Origin: Liolophura sinensis
Taxonomy: Eukaryota; Mollusca; Polyplacophora; Chitonida; Chitonidae
Assembly: GCF_032854445.1 (NCBI RefSeq)
Contig: NC_088302.1
Location: 53,228,046-53,288,045, forward strand
Reading direction: 5' to 3'
DNA length: 60,000 nt
Below, one piece after another: positions 12,801-23,790 of the stretch. Numbering within the stretch: the first letter of the stretch is position 1; each line of letters begins with the position of its first letter. Position numbers and translations under genes: made by a program. The notes beneath the pieces were generated by a model, which made no database searches, had not been told where the DNA came from, and saw nothing but the letters and a program-made list of their open reading frames with translations.

Positions 12801-15800
12801 CCAACAGTTGACTAGATTCCCCACTATAATACCTCCTACGCGACCAGTTCAAAAGTTGGACGTTCTCTTATGCGAACTATTTGGACAGCTATTCTGTAGG
12901 TGGACGTCCGCACCATTTTTACAATTATTGACCCCACCCAAACAATGTGACACTCACTTTGGGTACAACCTTGTCTGCTCTATAAATCATCTATATATGT
13001 ACACCGTACACTCCATTTGTCCAGTTGGCTTTATAATGACTAGCTCCTGGTCATATTAGGAATAGGTGTGAGTTTCAAAACATTTCGCCATTGATCAAGA
13101 AAGATTTTCAAGACCCATGCTGAAGCGTTGAGTCAGATATGGCTTGTTTGAACTTTCTGTTCAGTGTAGGCTGCTCATCAGTTTGTCCATGGTATTAACA
13201 TTGTGATGTCTTAATCTCTATCGACATTCTCTTACTTTCAGTACAATGGTCGCCAAGCGGATGCAGGCAAGGAAGAATCCATGGCGCAAATGTTCTCGGT
13301 CGAGGAAATGCATGACAGCAACACTCGGGTTTGCCAGGTACCACGATAATTCTCGGCGGATTATCGAATTTTAAAAAATTCTTACTAGAGCACTTTCGCT
13401 GTCTTTTCGGTGAAATGTGTGCAAAGAGGAGACATTTTTTATTTCATCTGCGAAAATGAACATTTGTTGATGTTCAGAACTTTATTTGTCTGATTTATGG
13501 GCCAAACTTTTTTGTTCAACCAACAGGTTCCTGTAGCAGCTTCATCTCTGTGTTCACGAAAAGCATTTGTTGTCGTGAAGAAAACTACTTGTCACATTTG
13601 GTATGGAAAGGTAAGACACTACACTTGTGAAATCAAATATCAAATATCATAATACAAGATTAATGAAATATTGTAGACATTGTTGAGATGTAGAGTGTTG
13701 CTGTAGAACATCATGTTCAGTTGTATAACCAAATTATAATGTACAAAAAAACTTCACCTAACTGTTTTCCATGTGACAGGTTGCATTGTACATGTTTTAT
13801 CATTAGTTATGACTATATTGTTGAAAGCAGCTATCTGAAACAATAATCTTTCCTTCAGAATAGCGGAGGTCATGAGCGAGGCTTCTCCAAAACATTGCCC
13901 GGATTGCTGTGGCCAAACAAGTAGGTATTTATTCATTTCCTCAAAAATGCCGAAAAAATCCTATGAGCAGATTTGCATGTGGATGTCAAATTGCTAATTT
14001 GTCTGTTGTCTTAATTTAGTGAAAGAGCCAGTTTCCAGTCGAACTATTTTATTCAAAATGTCCAATTTAGGGCAGATTAATTTTCATTTAACATCATCTT
14101 TCCAGGATGTACAACGTTCAAGTAGAAGTAGAAGGAAAAGAATCAGTGGTGTTCTGGCAAACTATAGGTGGTTGGAACAGATATAGGGAGACAGACATGA
14201 TCAGGGTATGTCAAATATACCTCTATACCCACTCTGCGCTGTTTGACCTGAATGGAGTACGGTATTTGGAATCACATTTTAGTAGCCTGGTCATGTTAAA
14301 GATTCAAAATGTAGTGTAGTCCCTCTTCGTCACATACCAGAAGTCTACTACCAGGCCATCGGCATTTTCCCTAAATGGCCATCGCTTCAAAACGCAACAT
14401 GCTCACCAATCCACAGTTAGAACCATTGTGAGTCAACCTACAGAGCTAAAGTGCAGCCCTCAGTGTTTTAAGGAAACCTTGTGGTGCGATTAACTGGTTC
14501 AAAGGTGGGTGAGCACAATAGTGTAAAATGTGCTGTAGCTATCTACATGCACTGTCGGACCAATCAAATTTTCACTTAGTTAAGTAGAATGCTAGGCTAC
14601 GCGTTCCATTTGGCTAAACCCCAACAGGGCCACCTCGCCACGATCGCCACAGTATTCATGTACACCTCAAATATACAATGGTATTCAAATTGTTGTTTGT
14701 ACCTATTTGATACTGACACATACGGATGATGTTATTATGCATTTGAACAGAAACGCTTGCAATGTGTGTAAGCATTACGAATTTCTGCAGACTGTTTTCA
14801 GTTAAATTTAATTCGTATACGTAAAGGTTTTCATTTAAATGAACGGCACAGCATTTAAACCGACTAATGGAGCCGAAGTTACGAGACATCTGTATATAAT
14901 GTGTGTTTTCCAACACCTTCAGGATTTGATCAGAAGAGAGTCGGTGCTATTCCACTACTGTCCTCTTCGCGGCGACTTCCAACAGATACCAGACTTCACC
15001 CAGGAGGTCAGCCTTGGCTACGATTCTACAATGTCTTAAACTGTCATATTTTTCATATTGGAAAAAACGTTTCACTTGCCGGACCAGATTAAGTGGTTGA
15101 CATATTTCTGTGATTTATATGCCAGTGCTGTTTCTGGTAGCTATTTTGAAAGTGGAAATTTTTCCTCTTCGCATTTGTCCATTTTTCACCAATAATAGTT
15201 TCCTTCATTTCCTATTACAAATACACGATAATTTTTATACTGGACTACAACATCAGGGAATAACATCAATATTCTCCGGAAGACCAAAGATAACGCTTTA
15301 TATTATCGTTTTCACCAACAGGATCTGGCCCACGATGCTGTCTTCATTCTGGACTCGTTCGATCAAGTGAGTTTTATACAGTATTGTTAATATCACATTA
15401 CTCCAAACAATGAACAGGCGGTAAGCAAAGCACACCATATAACCCATGCTTTCTACATGGTTATCCACAGCTTAAACCCTCTGTCAGTCGTAACAAGGGT
15501 ATACTATCCCACTATAGGCAATGATGTTGTCTTAGATGGGTAGAGTATGAAGTGTTGATATATGAAGAACATATCTTGTTAGGTGTTACACATGTATTTA
15601 TTATTTTATCTTACCTCGCTAAGGACCTAACGCAAAAAGGACGGCTCATAAAACGTGCTGGTTGAAATTAGCTAATTAAGAATTTGGCGAATTAATTACT
15701 TCCTCGGCTTAAGTTTAGGACTCGTGTGAATAGATCTTGTACGCTTTCTTAACCACTTATACAGGTGATGGTGTGGACTGGGGAAGAAGTCTGCGAAGAC

Positions 15801-18800
15801 ACGAAACAGAACATGGCAGAAATTGGAACCGTATGTTTTCAAGAATCTATGGCTTTTAGAAAACACCACTGATTCCATGATATATGCCACTATCTTAATC
15901 AAATTTATGGATGTGCATATACAACTACATAATTTGTTAACATTTACAGTGAGTTTTTGCATAATTTTAAATGTCAACGAGTGTGTATATTATTTTGTAT
16001 GCCGTATTACAAGCCATGTTTAGTGCTTTTTTAGTTTTGTGTATATTTAAATACAAATATCGATGTCTATATAAATTTTACATCATTGAATGGAATCCTC
16101 TGAGTTACTTGTTTTGATTTTGTTGCCCAAAAGGCTTACATGAAGATGGACCCTGCTGGTCGCCATGTTGACGAGGTACAGCTGTGGTTTGTTAGACAGC
16201 ACCACGAACCTGAAGCGTTTACACGACATTTTCAGTCATGGGACAGTCGTCTTCAAATGGTAAGCCTACCTCATGGAGAAGTGATATGGGAATTCCATGA
16301 AATTGGTATCCGTGTTGAGCAACTATCATAGTAGTACAGACAGTGATAAAAGAACAAAAGCATTCCAATGATTACAACCTTTCAGACAAGAGCAAACCGG
16401 TTCCAAAGATATAGTTTACTTCATGCTTGTTATAATTCACGTTTTCGATGACGTGATACTGGTCAATCAGTGACGTAGTGCACATGTATAAACGTGTTAT
16501 GCCAGAGGAGAACCTTGCAACCATGTGCCCATTGGGCATAAATGAATGTAACTGAGTGTCACTGATGTCCTAACATGAAGCTGCTCCCTACCTGTAGAAA
16601 GATTTATTTTCACACCGGCCGATTGATGACCCCTCTGTAATGAAGAGGTCATACCTATAAGTACCGGTACCAAAAATTAGCCACTTTCACCAAACTTCCT
16701 AACACAAATTTGTCGTAGTTTTATGCTGAATGACTTCCTTTACGGGCTAGAACTCCATAAGGTGACCTGATTTACGAGGAAAGTTGCGAAAAAGTGATTT
16801 ATGAACTTTTGAAAATCGACCTTGCAGAAGCGCAGTTTCTATTCACAGTGAAAAAAGTGCAAGAGCATGTGACTTTTTAAAATACAGAATTGAGAGTTTG
16901 ACGAGCCAGTGTAGACTACAGGAAATAGTTACCTTCTCTGATTTTAGCACAACTGGTACATATTGTACCACTTTTGTAACATTAACAACATTCCAAGATA
17001 TCCATGGAAACGTTTCTAAAAGTACACTGCAAGTATGGTCTGCAAGGTCATACTCCCCAAAAAGCCACTTCGGTGACTAGCTTCGTAAAGATATTAGCTG
17101 GGTTCTTGAATGAATTTATGACAATATTACTAGAACTCCTGATAAATGCTGGCGCATATGAGGATGACATTTGCAAACGTCATAGCATGGTATGTTTGCA
17201 GGTCCACACCTTTCGGTAACATGACCAAATGGACAGTTATACATGTATCTATATCCACGTAGTGGGAAACGCAATATAATCTTCTCTCTTTCTGTGTAAT
17301 TATACGATTACCATGCAGACTATGTCTGTAGTGAAAAACAGCAAAGAAAGAAAAAATCCAGTACTTCCATGAAATACGCATATCTTTATCCTCAATTTCA
17401 TCTCACTGTGTGTTTTGGCCGATATTTTCGTGTAAATGTGCTGATATCGTTCTATTACTCCCCAGGGTGGTGAAACAGTGGAGATGTTACAGGCATTGAT
17501 TCGGCAGGAAAATGGCCTACAGGATTTCCAGAAAGAGGTAATTTGTGCGATTACACCAGTGATGGATTTGTCACGCCTGCTTCGTTTAGCGCTATAGTCG
17601 GTTAATCACTGTTGCAATCAGGAATAAAGTTTGCGGCGTGTACGTGTCTCGCCATTGACAGATTCATGCACACGTAATAAGCTTATTTGCCTGTCATGTG
17701 CGGTTATTTGCCTTGTGTGATCTGTCAGACCGAGTCGTAATCAACTGTCTAAAATGACGGGCCTCTATTTACATGAACTCAGTTCATACTTCAAGACAGT
17801 TGGCCGACATATGTCAGACATTACGTCAACATACTGTACTCCATTCACATTTTAAGGTTAGCTGGTCATCCAGTAGGTAACATCCATCGCCCGTGCGGAG
17901 GACTCCTTTCTGTCTGGAGGATATTTTAAACGTAAAATCGGGTGATTAGATTTTGTCGCATGTAGTACCGTAGTTTGGACATATTTCGTTAATGTTGGGG
18001 GCCAGCTTCAGAAATTTTCATTATACATTTATCCCAATATATAGCATAACAGAACGTGCTCTCCAAATGTGTGTCGATGCACTATATGCAGTGTATATAC
18101 ACAGATTCGAAATGGTGATTCTGTTTTGCATTTAATTTAATAACCAAATATGGAATACGAAATCATACAAGCAATACTATCATGTAGTCACGTCTATGTA
18201 TCTATATATATTTTAATTAACTTGGTAATGTTGATTCAAATGATTCACCTCAGAAATTATCATGGCCGTGGTGTGATAGAATAATAACATGAGACAGACA
18301 AAATGTTAGACTGGCCACCTTTTATATAACAGTCATACACAGTAAAAACTCATAGACATATACATGTACATTTTAAAATGTAAAATTAAAATGTTATAAA
18401 AAGGATGCCAGTCTATGTTTTAACAAAAAGGTATGCATGTACAGTCTCGCCATATACATGTAAGGCTTTTATGGATAAGACGTCTACGTCCAAATAAAAA
18501 CAGCAAGGGGGTTCCACGTTAATGCGTGTGTTTTTTTATAAATACATGTCATGCGTTTTTGATATTTGCAGTGTATATTATAGAGTCTTATATTATAGTC
18601 GTTATAATTGTATGCGGTTTTAAATCGTCCAAAGACGATTCATGGATTAGTAACCTTGCATCGTTTCCTTGTCTACCTCCAGGCAGCACCAGCAGTTTTG
18701 TCACAACTTCGTAGACAAAGCTACAAAATCTTGATGGAGTTAAGATGTGATCAACACGGCCTGGACAAGGCACACAAAGAGGTATATATAGTACTGAATG

Positions 18801-20606
18801 ACATATGTTTTTGTTTTGCTATGAAGAGGGGCGGGCACCATCCACCTTACCTGATTAAAGTTAAGCCGTGAAAAATGGCTTGACCATTCTTTGACGCCAT
18901 TTTGGGGAGCGAATTGAAAGGTTCTGCAAAATAGTTCGTTAGGGAAATTTTAATATTTCGAAGGAAAATTAATTTTCATACTACTAGTCCCTCTATCCGT
19001 ATTTAACAAAACCCCGAGCTGCAACAAACATTCTTTTTTCCTTATAACAGCTTAAGTTGTTCACATGGAATATAGGTGATGCTCATTTGCTAGAGCTGAA
19101 AGTTGTACCTGTCATCTTGCTCGTAAGATGTCACCTATGTTAAAGATGTCATCCTTTGGTAGCCGAGGCCTTAGTTTGCATTAACATGTCTGGGTATGTA
19201 TATCCGTGTCTGACCTGAAACAGAGCAAGGCACTATGCCCTCACGACGGAGTGGAAAATTTTCGAGGACACGGAGCAATTTGTGAAAGTGCTATAATAAC
19301 TGAGCAAACCTATTGTCCTGCACGATTCGTCCTGGTCATGCGAGTAGCTCAAATGCCCCTACATTTCAGTGGCTACTATTTGCGCAGAAAACAAACATAG
19401 TCGAGCGTGTGGGAGAAAACGAGACCATGGTGTATATCTAGGCCAGAGCCCAAGAGCGTAAGATTTCTAAAGATAAGGCAAGGTTTCACTCATGCGTTTT
19501 TAGTCAAAAAGAAAGCGACGTCTGGTAACCTTGTGCTTTAAATTATGAGATTTTAAAGATAAAATGTGTTTATGTAACAGGGCCCGGTATAATATCAACA
19601 TGTGTGACGAAGATTTCCAGTTTCCCGTTATGGCACGTAAATAAGATATCCTGTGTATAAAATGCTTGAGAAAGCGATCTTTATAGTCCATTGTGTATAT
19701 GGGCGTCTGGAAACCAAACTGATTAAAATCAAAATTGTCTTATTTGTGCAAGTTCATCCCTTTACATTATTATGTATACATATGTCTGGTTTTCGCAAGT
19801 CCATGGGTTTTTTTTATACTATTGATAATAGAACTATCGGTTGGTGCGTGAATACAGCTCGTAGGAAAGTGCAAAACTGCTGAGCTAGTCTGTGGCTATG
19901 GCTATCTTTGTTAAACGCCCAAGCCATACATGTAAGTCTTTAATCTCTGTATGGTTTCAGTAATTTCCATCCACAGTATCAGTGAGTCAGCAGATGAAAG
20001 CGCCCTTTCTCCGCTGTATCAGTAACAGGATGAATCTTCTCTTCACATGATTAAGACTTCCATGAACGCTTTAACTATCTTTTTATCCTTATATTGGTTA
20101 TGGTCAAGATAAAATTATGACGTCACTGAGACCTTAACCAATTAATGGTCAGCTTTGTCTTTTTACATGAAAAGGAATGAAGAATTTATTGAAAGAGATG
20201 AACCATTTAATGGGAAGATTCATCTTGGTACAGATACGGGGTATGAAGATTTAAAAATAGACTTAAATTTATAACATTCTTTCTTGGTCTTAATTGATTT
20301 GCAAAATGTGTTTAACGAATAGCATTCGTGTGAAAATGGTCATTAACTTCCAGAAGTAACGTTGTTTACTTTTTCTTTGAGTTTTTTATTAGAATTAATA
20401 CGGACATTGCTTTGATTCTAATGAATGCAAATGTTTGTGAAATTTATATTCCACATCATCCACGAACCTTGTAGAGAAATAACCACGTTTTGATTCAGCG
20501 TGACTTGTGTGTAACTGTTTTGCATTTAAACTAATGATGGCGCTTATACAAAGGGGGCGTGCAAAAGTCTAACGTTTTTCATTGTAATTGTCAGATCAAT
20601 GCCGTA

Positions 20607-20682
<76 letters not shown>

Positions 20683-22833
20683 GCAGAGCTATTTTGTGGT
20701 GTAATTTTAGGAAATTAAGGACGATGATTTCAAGGGTTAAACTATTTTTAAAAGAATCTTTGTGAATATGAGCAGACCACTTATATACAGAAAGTATAGA
20801 AATCTGTATTGTCCTATCTACGAGACAAGTAATTAAGATTTTATCATCAGGTGTCTCAATATGACTGTAGTCCTATGTGAACAGATCTGTAAAAATGGTG
20901 TATTCAGAGTCAGCAAGTCCTTATGCAGCAGCCAAACATCTACACATGCAGGTCAGCATACAGAGCTGCCATGAGGCTTTTTTTCTGTTGCGACAAGAGG
21001 GTTGTAGCTTATATCTATATATTAGTGTGCCAATATCTGCGGAAGGCGTTTTACATTGACACCCACATCAAGACGCTGTCAGTTCCTTGGTAACCATGGC
21101 AACACTCAATCTTTAGTCCGGCGCAATCGATCGGTGGAATGAATACGTTGACACAGACTATGTATGCAAGCCATGCAAGTGTCGCTGATCTGGAGCCAGC
21201 TCGCTTTGTACACAGTCCTATTTTCCAGCCGTCGACATCACGGTGCGTTTTACCTCAATACAGAACTTCCTATTTTACATCGTCGGTAGCTGGTCATGAT
21301 GATTTCTCCAAAGTCTTACGCAAAATATCAAACCGTAGATATGCTTCGCAATCCCATTAAAAAGGTTTGAGTGGTTTGAACAAACCTATTTAAATAAATA
21401 AACATCCCGTGATATATCCAACAAAGCCAGACATATGTTGTCGAGTGAATGGTTTGTTCTGTGTGTGTAATCTATCGAAGCCAGAATTCTCTACTAAAAA
21501 ACACAAATGAATGGTACAATTTGTAGTATCTCAGAACTCTTCAGTTTTACATTTTATGCTGTATCTTTGTTACACAACTTGTCCTGTACATAAGGAGAGC
21601 ATGGATACAAGCAGAAACCAACGCATGGCCAGTCTCATCCTGACAATTAGCTATAGGGTAGATTGACAGCACGCTTGAGTGCTGTAAGCATGATTTTTAA
21701 TTATCAGATAAATGATAAATCTGAGTTAAAAATGAATTAATATCGGATTTAATTCGAACGTATAATTTACATATGTTATATAAACAATAATTAATTTAGC
21801 CCACATGACATCAGTGATGCGTGGGCTGAATCCTGAAGAAGGCCTATAGTAAGCCACCTTCATATTAGGACTCCATATACTGTAAATTACCTTAATCTGA
21901 CCAGTAATTCACGTGAAATTTTCAAATTTGTGCAGAATAACTGGTTATTTATGAACAATTTGATAACCTTGCATACTTAATGAACTGTAAATCTAGATTT
22001 GCTACCCCCATTCCCATGGTAGTGGCAGAGCTTTGCTGTAGAGAATGACGCATACGTTGAAATGAGCAAGGTGCTAAATTGCATTTATATTTTGTATGAG
22101 GTTTCTAATTCGCGTCAGTGTCCGTCTATATGTGTATGTTTTGTGCCGTCCTGTAGCAGTGATCATCTTTAGAGTAGCATTTAAACCATTTGTAGTTCTG
22201 CACAAAGTCGTAAATGGCTGATTGTTTATAGAACGTAGTTGCGTTACAACTGACGATATGGAGCCTTTTCCTGAAGATTTGTCAGTGTAACAATATATCC
22301 TCAACTGCTGACACACCATATACACAGTCGTGTATATTTTCCTAACTCTCTGTATTTCTAAAATGGCAATTACGTTAACTATAGCATTGGATCTGAGCAC
22401 ATCATGTGGCCCTCTGTTAATGAAACTAAATGTATATACAGAACAGATAAAAGCATAGATACTCTCTGCCAAGTCAGCCAGAAGCGGCTTACGACTGAGA
22501 AGACATTAACATTTACTTTTATGTCATCCCAAAGAGTTTTACTGCTGACTTTAAAGATTTCTTTGCTGAAGCATACAACTTCAAAGGCTTACTGGGATTC
22601 AGACAGTACAGTTTCGGCGAAACCAACCCTCAAGAGGTGCTGGTTTATTACACGATGAACTTTTTCTCTCTGATTTTATGCAATTCTAACGTTTGTTTTT
22701 TTTTTCTTTCCAGCGCCATCTATCGGCTGAAGAATTTCAAAAACGACTTAATGTCTCAAGAGAGGAGTTTTACAAATTTCCGGAGTGGAAACAAAACCAG
22801 ATCAGGAGAGCTGCGAGGTTGTCCGTGGCGTAA
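148..22833 (+). CDS. Villin-like gelsolin-repeat actin-binding protein with headpiece (5' partial)
   Basis: Multi-exon gene of the villin/gelsolin superfamily, which cap, sever or bundle actin filaments; the headpiece adds a second F-actin site. Exons read on the plus strand: 148-210, 456-533, 837-897, 2712-2811, 3143-3256, possibly 3825-4152, 5336-5415, 5999-6099, 6564-6672, 8950-9053, 9310-9444, 11816-11902, 12287-12352, 13242-13337, 13527-13610, 13859-13920, 14106-14205, 14923-15006, 15322-15366, 15765-15830, 16134-16259, 17466-17537, 18683-18781, 22535-22636, 22714-22833. The exons from 9310 on total 1344 nt (447 residues plus stop), and all their phases match. Domain order is repeat 1 (partial), 2, 3, 4, 5, 6, linker, headpiece, as in villin. 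The N-terminus lies outside the window. Joins around 533-837, 3256-5336 and 6099-6564 are unresolved. Family assignment is firm; orthology to villin rather than to a supervillin-type relative is inferred. Confidence 0.93.
1030..1660. repeat. Degenerate tandem repeat, about three copies
   Basis: Three diverged blocks share a segment like GAAATCATATCTATTTATAT followed by AGTATGT (near 1201, 1450 and 1624). They also share upstream TATGTATCC(T/A)CCAAAAATT and CATGACAACCGT-like pieces. Spacing is irregular (about 250 and 170 bp). It lies between exon 837-897 and exon 2712. Confidence 0.7.
1993..2143 (-). mobile_element. SINE fragment (3' part), family A
   Basis: Reverse-orientation copy of the dispersed family: an A/T-rich tail end, then ACGCCGTAC, AGAATATTTCAC, ACGACGGCGGCCAGCATTAT and AACCGGGCAGAGCC. 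The tRNA-like head is missing. Confidence 0.85.
2712..3256 (+). CDS. Villin-like repeat 2: exons 2712-2811 and 3143-3256
   Basis: Exon 2712-2811 starts after TTGTTCTTTCAG and contains KRLYHITGRK, matching the R-L-(F/Y/L)-H-V-x-G-(K/R) start of a gelsolin repeat. Donor TGT/gtacgt gives phase 0; a second possible donor lies 4 nt downstream. Exon 3143-3256 starts after CATCTTTTAG and encodes the repeat core, with IYLLDG followed by MYLWIGSKAD (the I-Y-V-W-x-G-K-x-A motif). It ends at GTCAAG/gtgatt; a donor at 3289 is an alternative. In the usual G-D-x-(Y/F) calcium motif the Asp is replaced by Ser (G-S-I-Y). Confidence 0.82.
3825..4152 (+). CDS. Candidate linker exon between repeats 2 and 3
   Basis: An open frame of 115 codons runs from an ATG at 3825 to a stop at 4172, with a strong donor (ATTCCA/gtgagt) at 4152. 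It is rich in Arg, Glu, Gln and Lys (for example KETKRRQIDRQTQ) and looks like charged helix. It lies on the same strand between villin-like repeats 2 and 3, where villins have a helical linker. I recognise no domain. The acceptor is not clear, and the phase-0 end does not match the phase-2 start of the next exon at 5336, so membership in the gene is an inference. The upstream flank carries diverged copies of the same sequence (3640-3850). Confidence 0.35.
5336..6672 (+). CDS. Villin-like repeat 3: exons 5336-5415, 5999-6099, 6564-6672
   Basis: Exon 5336-5415 encodes GYDLSGMSEVAWKPLRGELL, a repeat start, with donor GAGG/gtaagc. Exon 5999-6099 encodes STYLLDTGPDSP and IMIWVGHQ, the repeat core. 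Exon 6564-6672 (acceptor CGATATATTTCAG) encodes EFITKRGYSQS, VPIVIISQGKEPSFF and FLTWMES, matching the F-I-x-x-x-x-Y, V-x-x-G-x-E-P-x-x-F and W segments that end a gelsolin repeat. It leaves in phase 1, which fits the exon at 8950. The 16 residues between WVG and EFI equal the villin spacing, yet the phases at 6099 (2) and 6564 (0) disagree by one base. The 5415-5999 join also does not match in phase, so boundaries there are tentative. Confidence 0.75.
6688..7640 (+). repeat. 73/64-bp minisatellite (about 14 units)
   Basis: Tandem array marked by repeated TTGGCCTCAAGCAT and GGTACGATAGT. The landmark recurs at 6733, 6806, 6879, 6952, 7026 and 7097 (about 73 bp apart), then 7161, 7225, 7289, 7353, 7417, 7481, 7544 and 7608 (about 64 bp apart). 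The shorter units lack 9 bp around GTTCTATAG. It lies in the intron after repeat-3 exon 6564-6672, starting about 15 bp past its donor. Open frames here are by-products of the repeat. Confidence 0.97.
7641..8949. other. Intron remainder before repeat 4
   Basis: Contains a 16-bp C run (7993-8008) and a short AAT microsatellite near 8571-8587. No exon is recognised; phases 1/1 across 6672-8950 fit without one. Confidence 0.6.
8950..12352 (+). CDS. Villin-like repeat 4: exons 8950-9053, 9310-9444, 11816-11902, 12287-12352
   Basis: Exon 8950-9053 (phase 1 start, phase 0 end) is the linker into repeat 4. Exon 9310-9444 encodes IWCLEDNGVTVVP, then FFNGNCYVMVH and IIYYWLG: the classic start of villin repeat 4 (I-W-R-I-E, G-D-C-Y, Y-x-W-x-G). 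Exon 11816-11902 continues GKQSSPEERQRA, and exon 12287-12352 gives the EP-x-H-F-M motif in RVLDGREPSHFMGL. All joins are phase 0. The end at 12352 (GTG/gttagt) was chosen over GTGGTT three bases earlier; both keep frame. Asn replaces the calcium-site Asp (G-N-C-Y). The 2.4-kb intron 9445-11815 contains a SINE copy. Confidence 0.92.
9547..9716 (+). mobile_element. SINE fragment, family A, in the intron after exon 9310-9444
   Basis: Forward copy from GCTGGCTTCCTCTCCGG through GTTCTGCCCGGTTTCCTCTC to the tail GTACGGCGTTAAACACCAAT and AAATAAATA. It lacks the tRNA-like head. Confidence 0.88.
13242..14205 (+). CDS. Villin-like repeat 5: exons 13242-13337, 13527-13610, 13859-13920, 14106-14205
   Basis: Acceptors CTTACTTTCAG, CCAACAG, TTTCCTTCAG and TCTTTCCAG are followed by in-phase exons. 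Key segments are VPVAASSLCSRKAFVVV (the V-x-x-x-A-S-S-L-N-S-x-D-V-F-V-L position) and CHIWYGK (Y-x-W-x-G-K), then VEGKESVVFWQTIGGW (the E-x-x-x-F-W-x-x-L-G-G motif). Exon 13859-13920 ends in phase 2 at CCAAACAA/gtaggt, which reads through what would otherwise be an in-frame TAG just after the junction. Lys occupies the Asp position of the type-2 calcium site (R-K-A-F). Phases 0/0, 2/2 and 0 all agree. Confidence 0.93.
14923..16259 (+). CDS. Villin-like repeat 6: exons 14923-15006, 15322-15366, 15765-15830, 16134-16259
   Basis: Repeat 6 is spread over four phase-0 exons. Exon 14923-15006 encodes VLFHYCPLRGDF and the IPDFTQE element; 15322-15366 encodes DLAHDAVFILDSFDQ; 15765-15830 encodes VMVWTGEEV; 16134-16259 encodes AYMKMDPAGR and then RQHHEPEAFTRHFQSWD. 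These match the repeat-6 signatures of villin: I-P-D-F-x-Q-x-D-L, D-V-F-x-L-D, V-x-x-W-x-G, Y-L-x-x-x-P-x-x-R, G-x-E-P-x-x-F, W-D. Ala replaces the calcium-site Asp (D-A-V-F). This is the best conserved part of the protein and fixes the family. Confidence 0.95.
17466..22636 (+). CDS. Linker exons 17466-17537, 18683-18781, 22535-22636 between repeat 6 and headpiece
   Basis: Three phase-0 exons bridge repeat 6 and the headpiece. 17466-17537 (acceptor ATTACTCCCCAG) and 18683-18781 (acceptor TACCTCCAG) encode a Gln/Leu/Arg-rich, probably helical stretch (for example EMLQALIRQENGLQDFQ and SQLRRQSYKILMEL). 22535-22636 encodes the acidic-aromatic SFTADFKDFFAEAYNF and ends NPQE before the headpiece. 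The acceptor at 22534 (CATCCCAAAG/AGT) was chosen because it alone gives the frame that runs into the headpiece. The last intron before it is 3.75 kb and includes a 70-bp AT microsatellite at 20610-20678. Confidence 0.82.
20610..20678 (+). repeat. (AT)n microsatellite
   Basis: About 70 bp of uninterrupted AT dinucleotide in the last long intron of the villin-like gene. Confidence 0.99.
22714..22833 (+). CDS. Villin headpiece exon and stop codon
   Basis: Last coding exon, after the acceptor TTTTTCTTTCCAG; 39 residues and a TAA at 22831-22833. It reads RHLSAEEFQKRL, then SREEFYKFPEWKQNQIRRA: the LS-x-E-x-F helix, the second helix with Phe, and the P-x-W-K-Q-x-x-(L/I)-(K/R)-(K/R) helix of the headpiece fold. 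The Trp and following Lys of the actin-binding surface are present. The usual terminal hydrophobic Leu-Phe is replaced by a short tail, RLSVA. The headpiece binds F-actin in villin, supervillin and dematin; the same role here is inferred from family membership. Confidence 0.95.
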   Translation, partial: RHLSAEEFQKRLNVSREEFYKFPEWKQNQIRRAARLSVA

Positions 22834-23013
22834 GATTCCGAATATTTTCAGGTCTATCTACGGAGAATGTTTGCCGGAAATACCCGGAGACTTCCGAGTG
22901 GCTGACACATGAATGGTGCGCAGGTCATGATACAGGGACGAGAGACCGTATATTATATCTTATTTTGACTACCCTATAAAAGCATGTATGATTAACGCGA
23001 ATTTATGGGGATT

Positions 23014-23790
23014 TCATCACGTGGGTGATAACTGAATCATCTGACTATCCTAGACACAGCTATCATACACGTGGATGTTCCCTGAATCATCTGACTATAT
23101 ACAGTCATCATACACGTGGGTGATGACTGAATCATCTGACTATCCCATATAGAGCCACCATACCCGTGAATGATAACTGAATCATTGACTATCCCATATA
23201 GAGCCATCATACACGTGGGTGATAACTAAATCATCTGATTATCATATATACAGCCACCATACACATAGTTGATAACTAAATCAGCTGACTATCCTATACA
23301 CAACTATCATACACGTGGGTGTTCATTGAATCATCTGACTATCCCATATAGAACCATCATACACGTGGGTGATGACTGAATCATCTGACTAACATATATA
23401 CAGCCATCATACACATAAGTGATGACTGAATCATCTCACTAACATAAATACAGCCATCATACACGTGGGTGATGACTGAATCATCTGACTCTCCTATATA
23501 CAGCCATAATACACGTGGGTGATGACTGAATCATCTGACTATCCTATATACAGCCATAATACACGTGGGTGATGACTGAATCATCTGACTATCCTACATA
23601 GAGCCATCATACACGTGGGTGATGACTGAATCATCTGACTATCCTATATACAGCCATAATACACGTGGGTGATGACTGAATCATCTGACTATCCTACATA
23701 GAGCCATCATACACGTGAGTGAAGACTGAATCATCTGACTATTCTATATACAGCCATCATACACGTGCGGAATAACTGAATCATCTGACT
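23014..23790 (+). repeat. 50-bp minisatellite, about 15-16 units
   Basis: Units of 50 bp of the form CATACACGTGGGTGATGACTGAATCATCTGACTATCC plus ATATACAGCCA-like sequence (shown in part). It begins about 180 bp after the villin-like stop codon. Most units carry the palindrome CACGTG and the inverted repeat GATGA-CTGAA-TCATC. The array is probably in the 3' UTR or immediate downstream region. Confidence 0.96.

Noticed and set aside
20884-20944. Exon-like block with acceptor and donor in the last villin-like intron
   Set aside because: Including it would break the phase-0 join 18781-22535 and it has no family similarity.
22074-22472. 132-codon minus-strand ORF
   Set aside because: Lies in the villin-like intron opposite strand; no recognisable motif.
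23014-23790. Box C/D snoRNA array or CRISPR-like array
   Set aside because: Each unit does contain GTGATGA and CTGA, but only about 8 bp apart, too close for C/D RNAs. The units are contiguous repeats without unique spacers.
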